Shown here: piece after piece, positions 9,192-17,707 of the stretch | How positions within the stretch are numbered: position 1 is the stretch's first letter | Layout of the letters: each line of letters opens with the position of its first letter | NCBI RefSeq assembly: GCF_002086795.1 | Contig: NZ_MVIM01000025.1 | Coordinates: forward strand, 1-46,782 | DNA: 46,782 bases | Direction: 5' to 3' | Origin: Mycolicibacterium tusciae | GTDB lineage: Bacteria > Actinomycetota > Actinomycetes > Mycobacteriales > Mycobacteriaceae | Translations under genes and position numbers: made by a program | Notes under the pieces: generated by a model | Seen by the model: the letters and a program-made list of their open reading frames with translations, nothing else | The model's database searches: none | Told to the model about the DNA's origin: nothing

Positions 9192-9623
9192 ATGCGCGCG
9201 AAGACCGAGATCCGCCTGACCCCCGGGCAGCGGTTGTCCCGCGGCCTCAAGTATTCGGCGGTGGGTCCGGTCGACGTCACCAGGGGAGCGTTGGGTCTAG
9301 GCGTAGACGGAGCGCAGCACTCGGCCGCGTGGATCGGCGACGTCTATCGCCGCAGCCGGCTCAAGGATCAGCTCCGACAAGAGCTGGCGGCCGCTCAGGA
9401 CACCATCGCGTCCGAACTCGCCGCCGCCCAGGAGGTGGTGGCCAACCTGCCGGAGGCGCTGCAAAAGGCGCGCGGCCGTCGTCGTCGGCGCCCCGTGCTG
9501 CTCGCCGTGCTCGGGGTGGGGGTACTGGCCGGGGGAGCGGTGGCGTTCTCGATCCTGCGGCGTCCACCAACGGAGGAGCCGCCGACGCTGCAGCCGAGTG
9601 TGCCGGTCACGCCCAGGCCTTAA
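9192..9623 (+). CDS. cwsA: CwsA, cell-wall synthesis and cell-shape protein
   Basis: 143 residues. The N terminus MRAKTEIRLTPGQRLSRGLK is the mycobacterial CwsA (Rv0008c) start. An Ala/Glu-rich helical middle (about 57-95) leads to a basic RGRRRRR stretch and one C-terminal membrane segment (about 100-118) with a Pro-rich tail. CwsA interacts with CrgA and the polar-growth protein Wag31. GAGAGG lies seven bases before the ATG. Confidence 0.85.
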   Translation: MRAKTEIRLTPGQRLSRGLKYSAVGPVDVTRGALGLGVDGAQHSAAWIGDVYRRSRLKDQLRQELAAAQDTIASELAAAQEVVANLPEALQKARGRRRRRPVLLAVLGVGVLAGGAVAFSILRRPPTEEPPTLQPSVPVTPRP

Positions 9624-9656
9624 CCGGTTGTGCGCGTGGGGTATCGGCAGTCTGAG

Positions 9657-9729
9657 TGGAGCCTAGGAGATTCGAACTCCTGACATCTGCCTTGCAAAGG
9701 CAGCGCTCTACCAACTGAGCTAAGGCCCC
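9657..9729 (-). tRNA. alaT: tRNA-Ala (anticodon TGC)
   Basis: 73 bases fold as a full cloverleaf. The acceptor GGGGCCT pairs with AGGCTCC (one G-U) and the discriminator is A. The anticodon loop is TTTGCAA, and the T arm carries GTTCGAAT. CCA is not encoded. It sits next to tRNA-Ile on the minus strand, the order usual for mycobacteria near gyrA. Confidence 0.96.
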
Positions 9730-9740
9730 TCGGGGAAACT

Positions 9741-9854
9741 TCAGGCCGGCACGTCGGCCGCCGCGTGCCACACCTCCACGCCGTGCCGTGACCGCCAGAT
9801 CGCCACGGCGACAACCGCGGCGACCGCCGTGGCGAGCAGCACCACAACCCTCAT
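9741..9854 (-). CDS. 37-residue membrane microprotein, DLW-39-like
   Basis: An open frame between the two tRNAs encodes MRVVVLLATAVAAVVAVAIW, then RSRHGVEVWHAAADVPA. It has one hydrophobic segment, a basic stop-transfer and an acidic/Trp tail. NCBI annotates a DLW-39 family of small proteins at this locus in many actinobacteria. The VEVWHAA stretch resembles that family's (D/E)LWHEA tail but lacks an exact DLW. The start AGGAGG-like signal is not evident; AAAGGTTCACACC precedes the ATG. Function is unknown. It could also be a chance frame, though position, hydrophobicity and a proper stop favour a gene. Confidence 0.6.
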   Translation of the reverse strand: MRVVVLLATAVAAVVAVAIWRSRHGVEVWHAAADVPA

Positions 9855-9870
9855 GGTGTGAACCTTTCCG

Positions 9871-9944
9871 TGGGGCTAGGAGGACTCGAACCTCCGACCT
9901 CTTCGTTATCAGCGAAGCGCTCTAACCGCCTGAGCTATAGCCCC
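9871..9944 (-). tRNA. ileT: tRNA-Ile (anticodon GAT)
   Basis: 74 bases with a perfect seven-pair acceptor stem (GGGGCTA/TAGCCCC). The D arm reads AGCTCAGGCGGTTAGAGC, the anticodon loop is CTGATAA and the T loop is TTCGAGT. CCA is not encoded. A TAGTCT hexamer on the minus strand (9971-9976) is a plausible -10 element for transcription of ileT and perhaps alaT. Confidence 0.96.
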
Positions 9945-10103
9945 GTTTGTGCCGGTACGGCCGAGCGACGAGACTACCGCAATCGTAAGCTCCCGCCCAA
10001 ACCGCGAACGCGAGGAGCCGCACGCGAGGGGTCGACCCTGCGCTGAGGGACGTCGACTCGCCGACTGCTACGCCATGGGCGCAGACTCAACGAAGATCGG
10101 CGG

Positions 10104-11150
10104 TCAGTCCCTGTCGGCGAGGGTGACTTCCACACCGCCGACGATGTCGGTGGTCAGGTTGTAGATGAAGGCACCGATGGTGGCCATCGCCGTCAGCAGC
10201 ACGATGTTGACCAACCCGATCAATGCGGCGCCGCCGAATATCGTTCCGCTGGAGACGAGCTCGCCGCCGGAGCTACCGCTCGCACTGGTCAGCAGGTCGC
10301 CGACGTTGCTGTTCAGCTTGCTCCACACACCCATGCCGCCGAGTACCAGGTACAGGAACGCGACCGCGATCATCCACACGAAGAACAGCGCGACCGACAA
10401 GACCGCGGAGACCTTCAGCACACTCCACGGGTCCACCCGGCGGATCTGCATGCTGGCGCGCACCGGACCCTGATGGCGACTGGCCGCCGCCTGAAGCCGC
10501 CCGCCTGGGCGAGCGGGACGGCCCGCAGGCTCCTGCCCCGGCCGCTCTGGACGTTCCGGACTGCCGGGCTTGCGCGGTCCCGACCGCGGCGCCGCACCCG
10601 ACAGATCGGGAATCTCACTGGCGTATTGCTCGGGACGCGGCTGCTCGGGACGGGGGGCTTCCGGCCGGGGCGCGGGCTCCGGACGGGGCGTCGGCTCGGG
10701 TCGGGGCGCGGGTTCCGGACGGGGCGTCGGCTCGGGTCGCGAGGTCGGCTCGGGTCGCGGCGTCGGCTCGGGCGGGTCTGCCCAGCCCGACGCGTCGGCC
10801 TCCTGGGGCGCTGTCGACGAGCCGCCGGCCAGGAACCGGTTCAGCCGCGCGTCGATCCCGGCGGTCTGGCCCGTCGCGCCGCCATTGCCGCGACGCGGTG
10901 CATCTGGACCGGGGGCCGGCGAGTCCGGCCGTCCCGGGGCATCGGGACCCCGGTTCGTCGGGCCGGCTTGCCGGCCGCGCTGCCAGGGCGGGACGTCGGC
11001 CGCGTCGGAGATACGTTCCGGCCCGGATCCACTGGTCACCGGACCCCGCGGCGCCGGTCCGCTCACCGAGCCGCCATCGGGACCCGTGCCGGAGCCGTTC
11101 CCACCCCCGTCAGTCGCGCGGGGATACCCGGGCTCGTTCGGTGAAGTCAC
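10104..11150 (-). CDS. DUF3566 transmembrane protein with long Pro-rich N terminus (Rv0007-like)
   Basis: 348 residues. Residues 1-225 are low complexity, rich in Gly, Pro and Arg, with a tandem RPEPTP/RPEPAP stretch. After that comes a DUF3566 domain beginning RRVDPWSVLKVSAVLSVALFF, with two membrane helices and a C terminus ending in GGVEVTLADRD. The GTG start has AGGAG six bases upstream. It lies 41 bases after gyrA on the same strand and is probably cotranscribed with gyrBA, as in M. tuberculosis (Rv0007). Molecular function is unknown. The repeat tract makes it longer than the 304-residue Rv0007. Confidence 0.85.
   Translation of the reverse strand: MTSPNEPGYPRATDGGGNGSGTGPDGGSVSGPAPRGPVTSGSGPERISDAADVPPWQRGRQAGPTNRGPDAPGRPDSPAPGPDAPRRGNGGATGQTAGIDARLNRFLAGGSSTAPQEADASGWADPPEPTPRPEPTSRPEPTPRPEPAPRPEPTPRPEPAPRPEAPRPEQPRPEQYASEIPDLSGAAPRSGPRKPGSPERPERPGQEPAGRPARPGGRLQAAASRHQGPVRASMQIRRVDPWSVLKVSAVLSVALFFVWMIAVAFLYLVLGGMGVWSKLNSNVGDLLTSASGSSGGELVSSGTIFGGAALIGLVNIVLLTAMATIGAFIYNLTTDIVGGVEVTLADRD
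10666..10773. repeat. 36-bp and 18-bp coding tandem repeats in the DUF3566 gene
   Basis: Two 36-base units at 10666-10701 and 10702-10737 differ at one base. They are followed by two related 18-base units to 10773. They encode the Pro-Glu-Pro-Thr/Ala-Pro-Arg array. The unit length keeps frame, so copy number can vary without breaking the gene. Confidence 0.85.
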
Positions 11151-11191
11151 CTACGGCTCCTAACTGGCCACTACAGGTCACGCCTGATGAG

Positions 11192-13699
11192 CTACTCGCC
11201 GACGTCGGTGTTCACCTCGTCGGTACTGTCGCCTTCCTCCGCGTTGCGCGCGATGGCTATCAGTGTCGTGCCCGCACCCAGGTTCATCAACCGAACGCCC
11301 TTGGTCTGCCGCCCGGCCTTGCGCACCTGGCGAGCCGCCGTCCGGATGACACCCCCACCCGAGGTGATGGCGTACAACTCTGTGTCGTCATCGACGATCA
11401 ACGCTCCGACCAGACTGCCACGTCGCTTGTCGAACTGAATCGTCAACACCCCTTTGCCACCGCGACCCTGGACCGGGTACTCCTCGATGGCGGTGCGCTT
11501 GGCGTATCCGCCGGCGGTCGCGACCAGCAGATACGTGTCGTCGCGCACGACATTCAGCGACAGCAGCTCGTCGTCGGTGTTGAACCGCATTCCCTGCACA
11601 CCGGAGGTGGCGCGGCCCATCGGACGCAGTGCCTCATCGGTTGCTGAGAAGCGGATCGACTGCCCCTTGGCGGAGACCAGCAGCAGGTCCTCGTCCGCCG
11701 AGCACAGCACCGCGCCAACCAACTCGTCACCGTCACGCAGGTTGACCGCGACGATGCCGCCGGTGCGGTTGGAGTCGAAGTCGGTGAGCTTGGACTTCTT
11801 CACCAGACCGTTACGCGTCGCCAGCACCAGATACGGCGCATCCTCGTACGTCTTGATCTGGATGACCTGCGCGATGCGCTCCTCCGGCTGGAATGCCAGC
11901 AGGTTGGCGACGTGCTGGCCGCGCGCCGTACGCGACGCCTCGGGCAGGTCGTACGCCTTCGCGCGATACACCCGGCCCTGAGTGGTGAAGAACAGGATCC
12001 AGTCGTGCGTGGAGCAGACGAAGAAGTGGTTGACGATGTCGTCCTGCTTCAGCCCCGCGCCCTGCACACCCTTGCCGCCGCGCTTCTGGCTGCGGTAGAG
12101 GTCGGACTTGGTCCGCTTGGCGTAGCCGGTTTCGGTGATCGTGACGACGACCTCTTCGCGGGCGATCAGATCCTCGTCGGCGACGTCACCGTCGGCGGCG
12201 ATGATGCGGGTGCGACGATCGTCGCCGAACTTGTCGACAAGTTCCTTGAGCTCGTCGCGCACGATGGCGCGTTGGCGCTCCGGCTTGGCCAGGATGTCCT
12301 CGAGGTCGGCGATCTCGGCCTCGATCTTCTGCAGGTCGTCGACGATGCGTTGACGCTCAAGGGCCGCCAAGCGGCGCAGCTGCATATCGAGAATGGCCTG
12401 CGACTGGATCTCGTCGATGTCGAGCAGCTCGATCAGGCCTGCCCGCGCGACCTCGACGGTCTCCGACGCGCGGATCAATGCGATGACCTCGTCGAGCGCG
12501 TCGAGCGCTTTGACCAAACCGCGCAGAATGTGGGCCCGCTCGTTGGCCTTGCGCAACCGGTAGGTGGTGCGCCGCACGATCACGTCGAGCTGATGGTTGA
12601 CGTAGTGACGGATCAGCTGATCGAGGCGCAACGTGCGCGGCACGCCGTCGACGATGGACAGCATGTTGGCGCCGAAGCTGGTCTGCAGCTGGGTGTGCTT
12701 GTAGAGGTTGTTCAGCACGACCTTCGCGACGGCATCTCGCTTGAGCTCCACCACAATTCGCAGCCCGACGCGGTCGCTGGACTGGTCCTCGATGTTCGAG
12801 ATACCGGCCAGCTTGCCGTCGCGCACCTGCTCGGCGATCGAGGTGATGAAGTTGTCGTGGTTGACCTGATACGGCAGCTCGGTGATGACGATCCCGGTGC
12901 GTCCCCTGCTGTCTTCTTCGATCTCGCAGACTCCGCGCATGCGAACCGACCCCCGGCCGGTCCGGTACGTGTCGGAGATGCCCTGCGATCCGACGATGAG
13001 GCCGTAGGTGGGGAAGTCGGGACCCTTGACGCGTTCGCAGACCGCCTCGAGGGTGGCTTCTTCGTCGGCTTCGAAGTTCTCCAGGCACCAGAACACTGCC
13101 TCGCCGAGCTCGCGCAGGTTGTGCGGGGGCATGTTGGTGGCCATACCGACGGCGATGCCGCCCGAGCCGTTGGCAAGCAGGTTGGGGAACCGGCTCGGCA
13201 GAACCGTCGGCTCTTGGACACGGCCGTCGTAGTTTGGGATGAAATCGACCGTCTCCTCGTCGATTTCGCGCAGCATCTCCATCGCCAGCGGCGTCAGACG
13301 CGCTTCCGTGTAGCGCATGGCGGCCGGTGGGTCATTGCCCGGCGAGCCGAAGTTGCCCTGACCGTCCACCAGCGGGTACCGCAGCGACCACGGCTGTGCC
13401 ATCCGGACCAGGGTGTCGTAGATCGACGAGTCGCCGTGGGGGTGGTAGTTACCCATCGTCTCGGCGACCGATCGGGCCGACTTCGCATGGCCGCGGTCCG
13501 GCCGGAAGCCCGAGTCGAACATCGCGTACAGCACGCGGCGGTGCACCGGCTTGAGGCCGTCGCGGACCTCGGGCAGTGCGCGGCCGACGATCACGCTCAT
13601 CGCGTAGTCGATGTAGCTGCGCTGCATCTCCTGCTGGATGTCGACCGGCTCGATGCGGTCGCCTGCTGCATCGCCTGGCGGCAACGTGGTATCAGTCAT
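11192..13699 (-). CDS. gyrA: DNA gyrase subunit A
   Basis: 835 residues covering the winged-helix/tower breakage-reunion domain and the six-bladed C-terminal wrapping domain with its GyrA box QKRGGKG. The catalytic tyrosine lies in AAMRYTEARL (about Y130). The quinolone-resistance region reads GNYHPHGDSSIYDTLVRMAQ, with Ser91 where M. tuberculosis has Ala90 and Thr96 at the Ser95 position. There is no intein. The ATG at 13699 follows gyrB by 34 bases, so gyrB-gyrA form one operon. The enzyme introduces negative supercoils ahead of the forks that start 6 kb away. Confidence 0.97.
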   Translation of the reverse strand: MTDTTLPPGDAAGDRIEPVDIQQEMQRSYIDYAMSVIVGRALPEVRDGLKPVHRRVLYAMFDSGFRPDRGHAKSARSVAETMGNYHPHGDSSIYDTLVRMAQPWSLRYPLVDGQGNFGSPGNDPPAAMRYTEARLTPLAMEMLREIDEETVDFIPNYDGRVQEPTVLPSRFPNLLANGSGGIAVGMATNMPPHNLRELGEAVFWCLENFEADEEATLEAVCERVKGPDFPTYGLIVGSQGISDTYRTGRGSVRMRGVCEIEEDSRGRTGIVITELPYQVNHDNFITSIAEQVRDGKLAGISNIEDQSSDRVGLRIVVELKRDAVAKVVLNNLYKHTQLQTSFGANMLSIVDGVPRTLRLDQLIRHYVNHQLDVIVRRTTYRLRKANERAHILRGLVKALDALDEVIALIRASETVEVARAGLIELLDIDEIQSQAILDMQLRRLAALERQRIVDDLQKIEAEIADLEDILAKPERQRAIVRDELKELVDKFGDDRRTRIIAADGDVADEDLIAREEVVVTITETGYAKRTKSDLYRSQKRGGKGVQGAGLKQDDIVNHFFVCSTHDWILFFTTQGRVYRAKAYDLPEASRTARGQHVANLLAFQPEERIAQVIQIKTYEDAPYLVLATRNGLVKKSKLTDFDSNRTGGIVAVNLRDGDELVGAVLCSADEDLLLVSAKGQSIRFSATDEALRPMGRATSGVQGMRFNTDDELLSLNVVRDDTYLLVATAGGYAKRTAIEEYPVQGRGGKGVLTIQFDKRRGSLVGALIVDDDTELYAITSGGGVIRTAARQVRKAGRQTKGVRLMNLGAGTTLIAIARNAEEGDSTDEVNTDVGE

Positions 13700-13733
13700 G
13701 TTTTTTCAGCCCTATTTTTCGATACGTCGCGAA

Positions 13734-15761
13734 TCAAACATCTAGGAAGCGAACATCTTTCGCGTTCCGCGTGATGAAGCTGCGGCGCGCTTCGACGTCC
13801 TCGCCCATCAGAATCGAGAACAGCTCATCGGCGGCCGCTGCGTCGTCGAGGGTCACCTGGCGCAGCACGCGCACCGACGGGTCCATCGTGGTTTCCCACA
13901 ACTCCTTGGCGTCCATCTCACCCAGACCCTTGTAACGCTGGATGCCGTCATCGACGTTGATCCGCTTGCCCGCCTTCTTGCCGGCCTCGAGCAGCCCGTC
14001 GCGCTCACGGTCGGAGTAGGCGAATTCCGGTTCGCTGCGTTGCCATTTCAGCTTGTACAGCGGGGGTTGCGCCAGGAAGATGTGGCCGTTTTCGACCAGC
14101 GGCTTCATGAACCGGAACAGCAGCGTCAGCAGCAGCGTCGAGATGTGCTGGCCGTCGACGTCGGCGTCGGCCATCAACACGATCTTGTGATAGCGCAGTT
14201 TGGCGATGTCGAACTCGTCGTGGATGCCGGTGCCCAGCGCGGTGATGATGGCCTGGACTTCGGTGTTCTTCAGCACGCGGTCGATGCGCGCCTTCTCGAC
14301 GTTGATGATCTTGCCGCGCAGCGGAAGAATCGCCTGGAACATCGAGTCGCGGCCGCTCTTGGCCGAGCCACCCGCCGAATCACCCTCCACCACATACAGT
14401 TCCGACTTCTTCGGATCTGTGGAACGGCAGTCCGCGAGCTTGCCGGGCAGTCCGCCGATGTCGGTGGCGCTCTTGCGGCGCACCAACTCGCGTGCCTTGC
14501 GTGCCGCCATCCGCGCCTGGGCCGACGACACCGCCTTATTCACAACAATTTTCGCTTCGGCCGGGTTGGCGTCGAACCAATGCTGCAATTCCTCGTTGCA
14601 GATCTTCTGTACGAACGACTTGACTTCGGTGTTGCCGAGCTTGGTCTTCGTCTGACCTTCGAACTGCGGCTGGCCCACCTTGACCGAAATGACCGCCGCA
14701 AGACCTTCGCGGATGTCGTCGCCGGTCAGGTTGGGGTCCTTGTCCTTCAGCAGCTTCTTGTCTTTGGCGTACTTGTTGACCACGGAGGTCAGCGCGGCAC
14801 GGAAACCCTCTTCGTGGGTGCCACCCTCGTGGGTGTTGATGGTGTTGGCGAACGTGTGCACCGACTCGGAGTAGCCGGCGTTCCACTGCATCGCGATCTC
14901 GACCTCGTGGCCGACACCCTTGCCCTCGAAGTCGATCACGCTCTGCTGGATCGGGGACTTCGTCCGGTTGATGTGCTTGACGAAATCGACCAGACCGCCG
15001 GGGTAGTGGAAGGTGCGGTGCTTGACCTTGTGGGGAGCGGCGGCCTCGGCGGCCTTTTCCTCCGCCGACTTCGGCGCTTCGGCCTGGTCGCTGACGACCT
15101 CGTCGACGACCTCCTCGGCCGTCACCCGCTCATCGGTCAACTCGATGGTCAGTCCCTTGTTCAGGAATGCCATTTCCTGTAGCCGCCGCGCGATCGTCTC
15201 GAAGTCATAGCTGGTGGTCTCGAAGATGTCGGGGTCGGCCCAGAACCGGATGGTGGTACCGGTTTTTTTCGTCTTCTCACCCTGCTTGAGGCTGCCCGGA
15301 ACCGAGCGGTCGTAGGTCTGGAACCACTCGTAGCCGTCTTTCGAGATGTCCGCCTCGAGCCGGGTGGACAACGCGTTCACCACGGAGACACCCACCCCGT
15401 GCAGACCGCCGGACACCTGGTAGGCGCCCTCTTCGAACTTTCCGCCCGCGTGCAGAACCGTCATGACGACATCGACGGTGGGGATGCCCGTCGAGTGCAT
15501 GGCGACGGGGATGCCTCGGCCGTCGTCGGTGACCTGCACACCGCCGTTCTCGAGCAGCCGCACATCGACCTTGGTCGCGAAGCCGGCCATCGCCTCGTCG
15601 ACGGCGTTGTCCACCACCTCCCAGACCAGGTGGTGCAAACCGCGCTCACCCGTGGAGCCGATGTACATGCCGGGGCGTTTGCGGACCGCCTCCAAGCCTT
15701 CGAGAACCTTGATCGAATCGGCACCGTATTCTTTCGGTGCACTCTTCTTCTGGGCAGCCAC
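13734..15761 (-). CDS. gyrB: DNA gyrase subunit B
   Basis: 675 residues, as in M. tuberculosis. The GHKL ATPase domain has EVVDNAVDEA, DDGRGIPV and GGLHGVGVSVVNALS. The TOPRIM domain has EGDSAGGSAKSGRD (quinolone-resistance region) and DADVDGQHI, and the tail motif is QRYKGLGEMD. The GTG at 15761 is preceded by AAGGAGA ten bases upstream and gives the conserved MAAQKKSAPKEYGADSI start. The frame is open 25 codons further up, but without a ribosome-binding site. The subunit hydrolyses ATP to drive GyrA strand passage. Confidence 0.97.
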   Translation of the reverse strand: MAAQKKSAPKEYGADSIKVLEGLEAVRKRPGMYIGSTGERGLHHLVWEVVDNAVDEAMAGFATKVDVRLLENGGVQVTDDGRGIPVAMHSTGIPTVDVVMTVLHAGGKFEEGAYQVSGGLHGVGVSVVNALSTRLEADISKDGYEWFQTYDRSVPGSLKQGEKTKKTGTTIRFWADPDIFETTSYDFETIARRLQEMAFLNKGLTIELTDERVTAEEVVDEVVSDQAEAPKSAEEKAAEAAAPHKVKHRTFHYPGGLVDFVKHINRTKSPIQQSVIDFEGKGVGHEVEIAMQWNAGYSESVHTFANTINTHEGGTHEEGFRAALTSVVNKYAKDKKLLKDKDPNLTGDDIREGLAAVISVKVGQPQFEGQTKTKLGNTEVKSFVQKICNEELQHWFDANPAEAKIVVNKAVSSAQARMAARKARELVRRKSATDIGGLPGKLADCRSTDPKKSELYVVEGDSAGGSAKSGRDSMFQAILPLRGKIINVEKARIDRVLKNTEVQAIITALGTGIHDEFDIAKLRYHKIVLMADADVDGQHISTLLLTLLFRFMKPLVENGHIFLAQPPLYKLKWQRSEPEFAYSDRERDGLLEAGKKAGKRINVDDGIQRYKGLGEMDAKELWETTMDPSVRVLRQVTLDDAAAADELFSILMGEDVEARRSFITRNAKDVRFLDV

Positions 15762-15980
15762 GTTGGACGCGTCTCCTTGGGGTTTGCATAGCGAGAGATG
15801 ACGACTCTCGCGGATCCTCGACCAGTCTACCGTCAACTACCGTCGGGACCGACTCTGAGGCGGCGTTTTCACATACCTATTTGCGCCGTCTGCTGAATTT
15901 CTCGCTCCGAGGTGCCTCATGACGCTTGAGAACGTCGCTTTCTGTGTTCTGGCGGCTCTCAGGCAACAGAAATATCGCTT
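15762..15980 (-). promoter_or_regulatory. gyrBA promoter region
   Basis: This 219-base gap between dciA and gyrB has AT-rich patches. A minus-strand TAGACT (15824-15829) fits TANNNT and would start transcription about 55 bases before gyrB. Other hexamers are possible, so the exact start is uncertain. In mycobacteria gyr promoters respond to DNA relaxation. Confidence 0.35.
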
Positions 15981-16529
15981 CTATCCGTACGTGTCGCGGG
16001 GTCCTCGCCCGGCGATGTGATATCGCCCCTTGCGCCAGGAGGGAGCGACCGGACCGACGATTTTCATCGATTTCACCACGCCGTCGCCGACTGCTGCCGC
16101 GATCTTCGCGAGGAGTTGCGCCTGCACCATTCTCAGCTGGGTGGCCCAGGCCGTCGACTCCGCCGAAACAGTGAGCACACCCTCCTGAAGAGACGTCGGC
16201 GTCGCGTGGGCCGCGATCTGCTCACCGACGACCGCCGACCAACGACCGAACACCGCACCTTCGGCCACCCGATCCGACCAGCCGCGGTTGCGGGCGAGGT
16301 CGCGGGTGAGGGATCCGAGCAACTGCGGGTCGCGCGAATCCGGGCCCGGACCCGACCACCGTCGCCGACTGGTGCCCGCGACCTTCTTGCGCGGCTGCGT
16401 GCTGCGGCCGCGGCCGACATCCTTCCCTTGACTGCGGGCGGCGCCGCGAGCTTCCTCCAGGGTCCGCCTGACCAGATCCATACCTTTTAGATGCGCCAGG
16501 TGCGCAGGCGGTTCCACGTCGTCGGTCAT
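15981..16529 (-). CDS. dciA: DciA-type protein (DUF721), replicative helicase operator
   Basis: 182 residues. A basic, probably disordered N-terminal third precedes a DUF721 domain (about 82-160) containing NRGWSDRVAEGAVFGRWSAVVGEQIAAHATP and a VSAESTAWATQLRMVQAQLL segment. DciA proteins interact with and help load the replicative helicase DnaB where DnaC/DnaI loaders are missing. The M. tuberculosis homologue Rv0004 is an essential replication protein. Its ATG overlaps the recF stop by four bases, so it is coupled to recF in the dnaN-gnd-recF-dciA chain. Confidence 0.88.
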   Translation of the reverse strand: MTDDVEPPAHLAHLKGMDLVRRTLEEARGAARSQGKDVGRGRSTQPRKKVAGTSRRRWSGPGPDSRDPQLLGSLTRDLARNRGWSDRVAEGAVFGRWSAVVGEQIAAHATPTSLQEGVLTVSAESTAWATQLRMVQAQLLAKIAAAVGDGVVKSMKIVGPVAPSWRKGRYHIAGRGPRDTYG

Positions 16530-17707
16530 TTCCCGTCCCCACCGGTTCTGTCACGTACTCCTGAAATCCGGCCGGTGTCGTCGTCGGTCATGACGATTTC
16601 GATCCTGGTCGCATCCCAGTCCTGCGGGATGTCCTCGTGGACGGCCGCGGTGACCAAAACCTGTTCCGCGGACGCCGCGACGTTGGCGAGCGCCTGCCTG
16701 CGCGCGGTGTCGAGTTCGGCGAAGACGTCATCGAGGAGCAGTACCGGGTCGCTGCCTTCCGCACGCAACAATTCGTACGCCGCCAGCCGCAGCGACAACG
16801 CCATTGACCACGATTCACCATGGCTTGCAAAGCCTTTCGCGAGTTGGTCGCCGAGGCGCAACTCCAGATCGTCGCGGTGCGGACCCACGAGACAAACGCC
16901 GCGTTCCAGTTCGGCGTCGCGGCGTCTGGCCAGGTCGTCGAGCAGGGCCGCTTCGAACAATTCGGCGCTTCCGGTTCCGGCGTCGGCTTCGCTTTGGATG
17001 ACCTCCACGCCGCTGCGGTACCGGATGGCCGCCGGCCGCGATGCGGGCGCCAACAGTTGATAGGCCTTCTCCACCTCGGGCGCCAGTTGGTTCACCAGAT
17101 CGACCCGCGCCGCGATGAGTTGCGCACCGTGGGCGGCGAGGTGTCCGTCCCACACATCCAGGGTGTCGAGCACGCTGCGATCACCCCGGTACCTCGCCCC
17201 GGCCGCTGACTTCAACAGCGCCGTCCGCTGTTTGAGGACTTTGTCGTAATCGGCACGGATACCGGCGACTCGCGGACGCCGGGTGGTGGCCAGCTCGTCG
17301 AGGTACCTCCGTCGTTCTCCCGGATCGCCGCGCACCAACGCAAGGTCCTCGGGAGCGAACAACACCGCCCGCAGGGCGCCCAGAATTTCGCGCGCGCTGC
17401 GAACGGGGGAGCGGTTCAGCCGTGCTTTGTTGGCACGGCCCGGGTTGATCTCCAGGTCGACTGCGAGTTCACGCCCGTCGTTCACCACGATCGTCGAGAC
17501 CACCGCGCGTTGGGCGCCGGCCCGGATCAGCGGCGCGTCGGTGCCCACCCGATGTGAACCCAATGTCGACGAATACCACAGCGCCTCAATCAGATTCGTT
17601 TTGCCAAAACCATTGGACCCCACGAATACGGTTCGGCCGGGATCGAGGTCGATCTCGATCCGTGCCCAGGACCGGAAATCGGTAAGCGCAAGGTTTCTGA
17701 CGTACAA
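16526..17707 (-). CDS. recF: RecF, recombination mediator ATPase
   Basis: 393 residues of SMC-like ABC ATPase. Walker A is GSNGFGKTN, the signature region is in GPHRDDLELRL, and Walker B is VLLLDDVFAELD. It helps RecO/RecR load RecA on gapped DNA at stalled forks. The start is TTG at 17707, giving (M)YVRNLALTDFRSW as in other mycobacteria. That TTG directly abuts the gnd stop codon (TAGTTG) and has no obvious ribosome-binding site, which suggests translational reinitiation. Confidence 0.93.
   Translation of the reverse strand: MYVRNLALTDFRSWARIEIDLDPGRTVFVGSNGFGKTNLIEALWYSSTLGSHRVGTDAPLIRAGAQRAVVSTIVVNDGRELAVDLEINPGRANKARLNRSPVRSAREILGALRAVLFAPEDLALVRGDPGERRRYLDELATTRRPRVAGIRADYDKVLKQRTALLKSAAGARYRGDRSVLDTLDVWDGHLAAHGAQLIAARVDLVNQLAPEVEKAYQLLAPASRPAAIRYRSGVEVIQSEADAGTGSAELFEAALLDDLARRRDAELERGVCLVGPHRDDLELRLGDQLAKGFASHGESWSMALSLRLAAYELLRAEGSDPVLLLDDVFAELDTARRQALANVAASAEQVLVTAAVHEDIPQDWDATRIEIVMTDDDTGRISGVRDRTGGDGK

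Noticed and set aside
11192..13699. Possible intein in gyrA
   Set aside because: Some mycobacteria carry one after the catalytic Tyr, but here the protein is continuous through AAMRYTEARL and of normal length.
11912..13774. 620-codon plus-strand open frame opposite gyrA
   Set aside because: gyrA is unambiguous on the minus strand. The opposite frame is a composition shadow that runs past the gyrA start.
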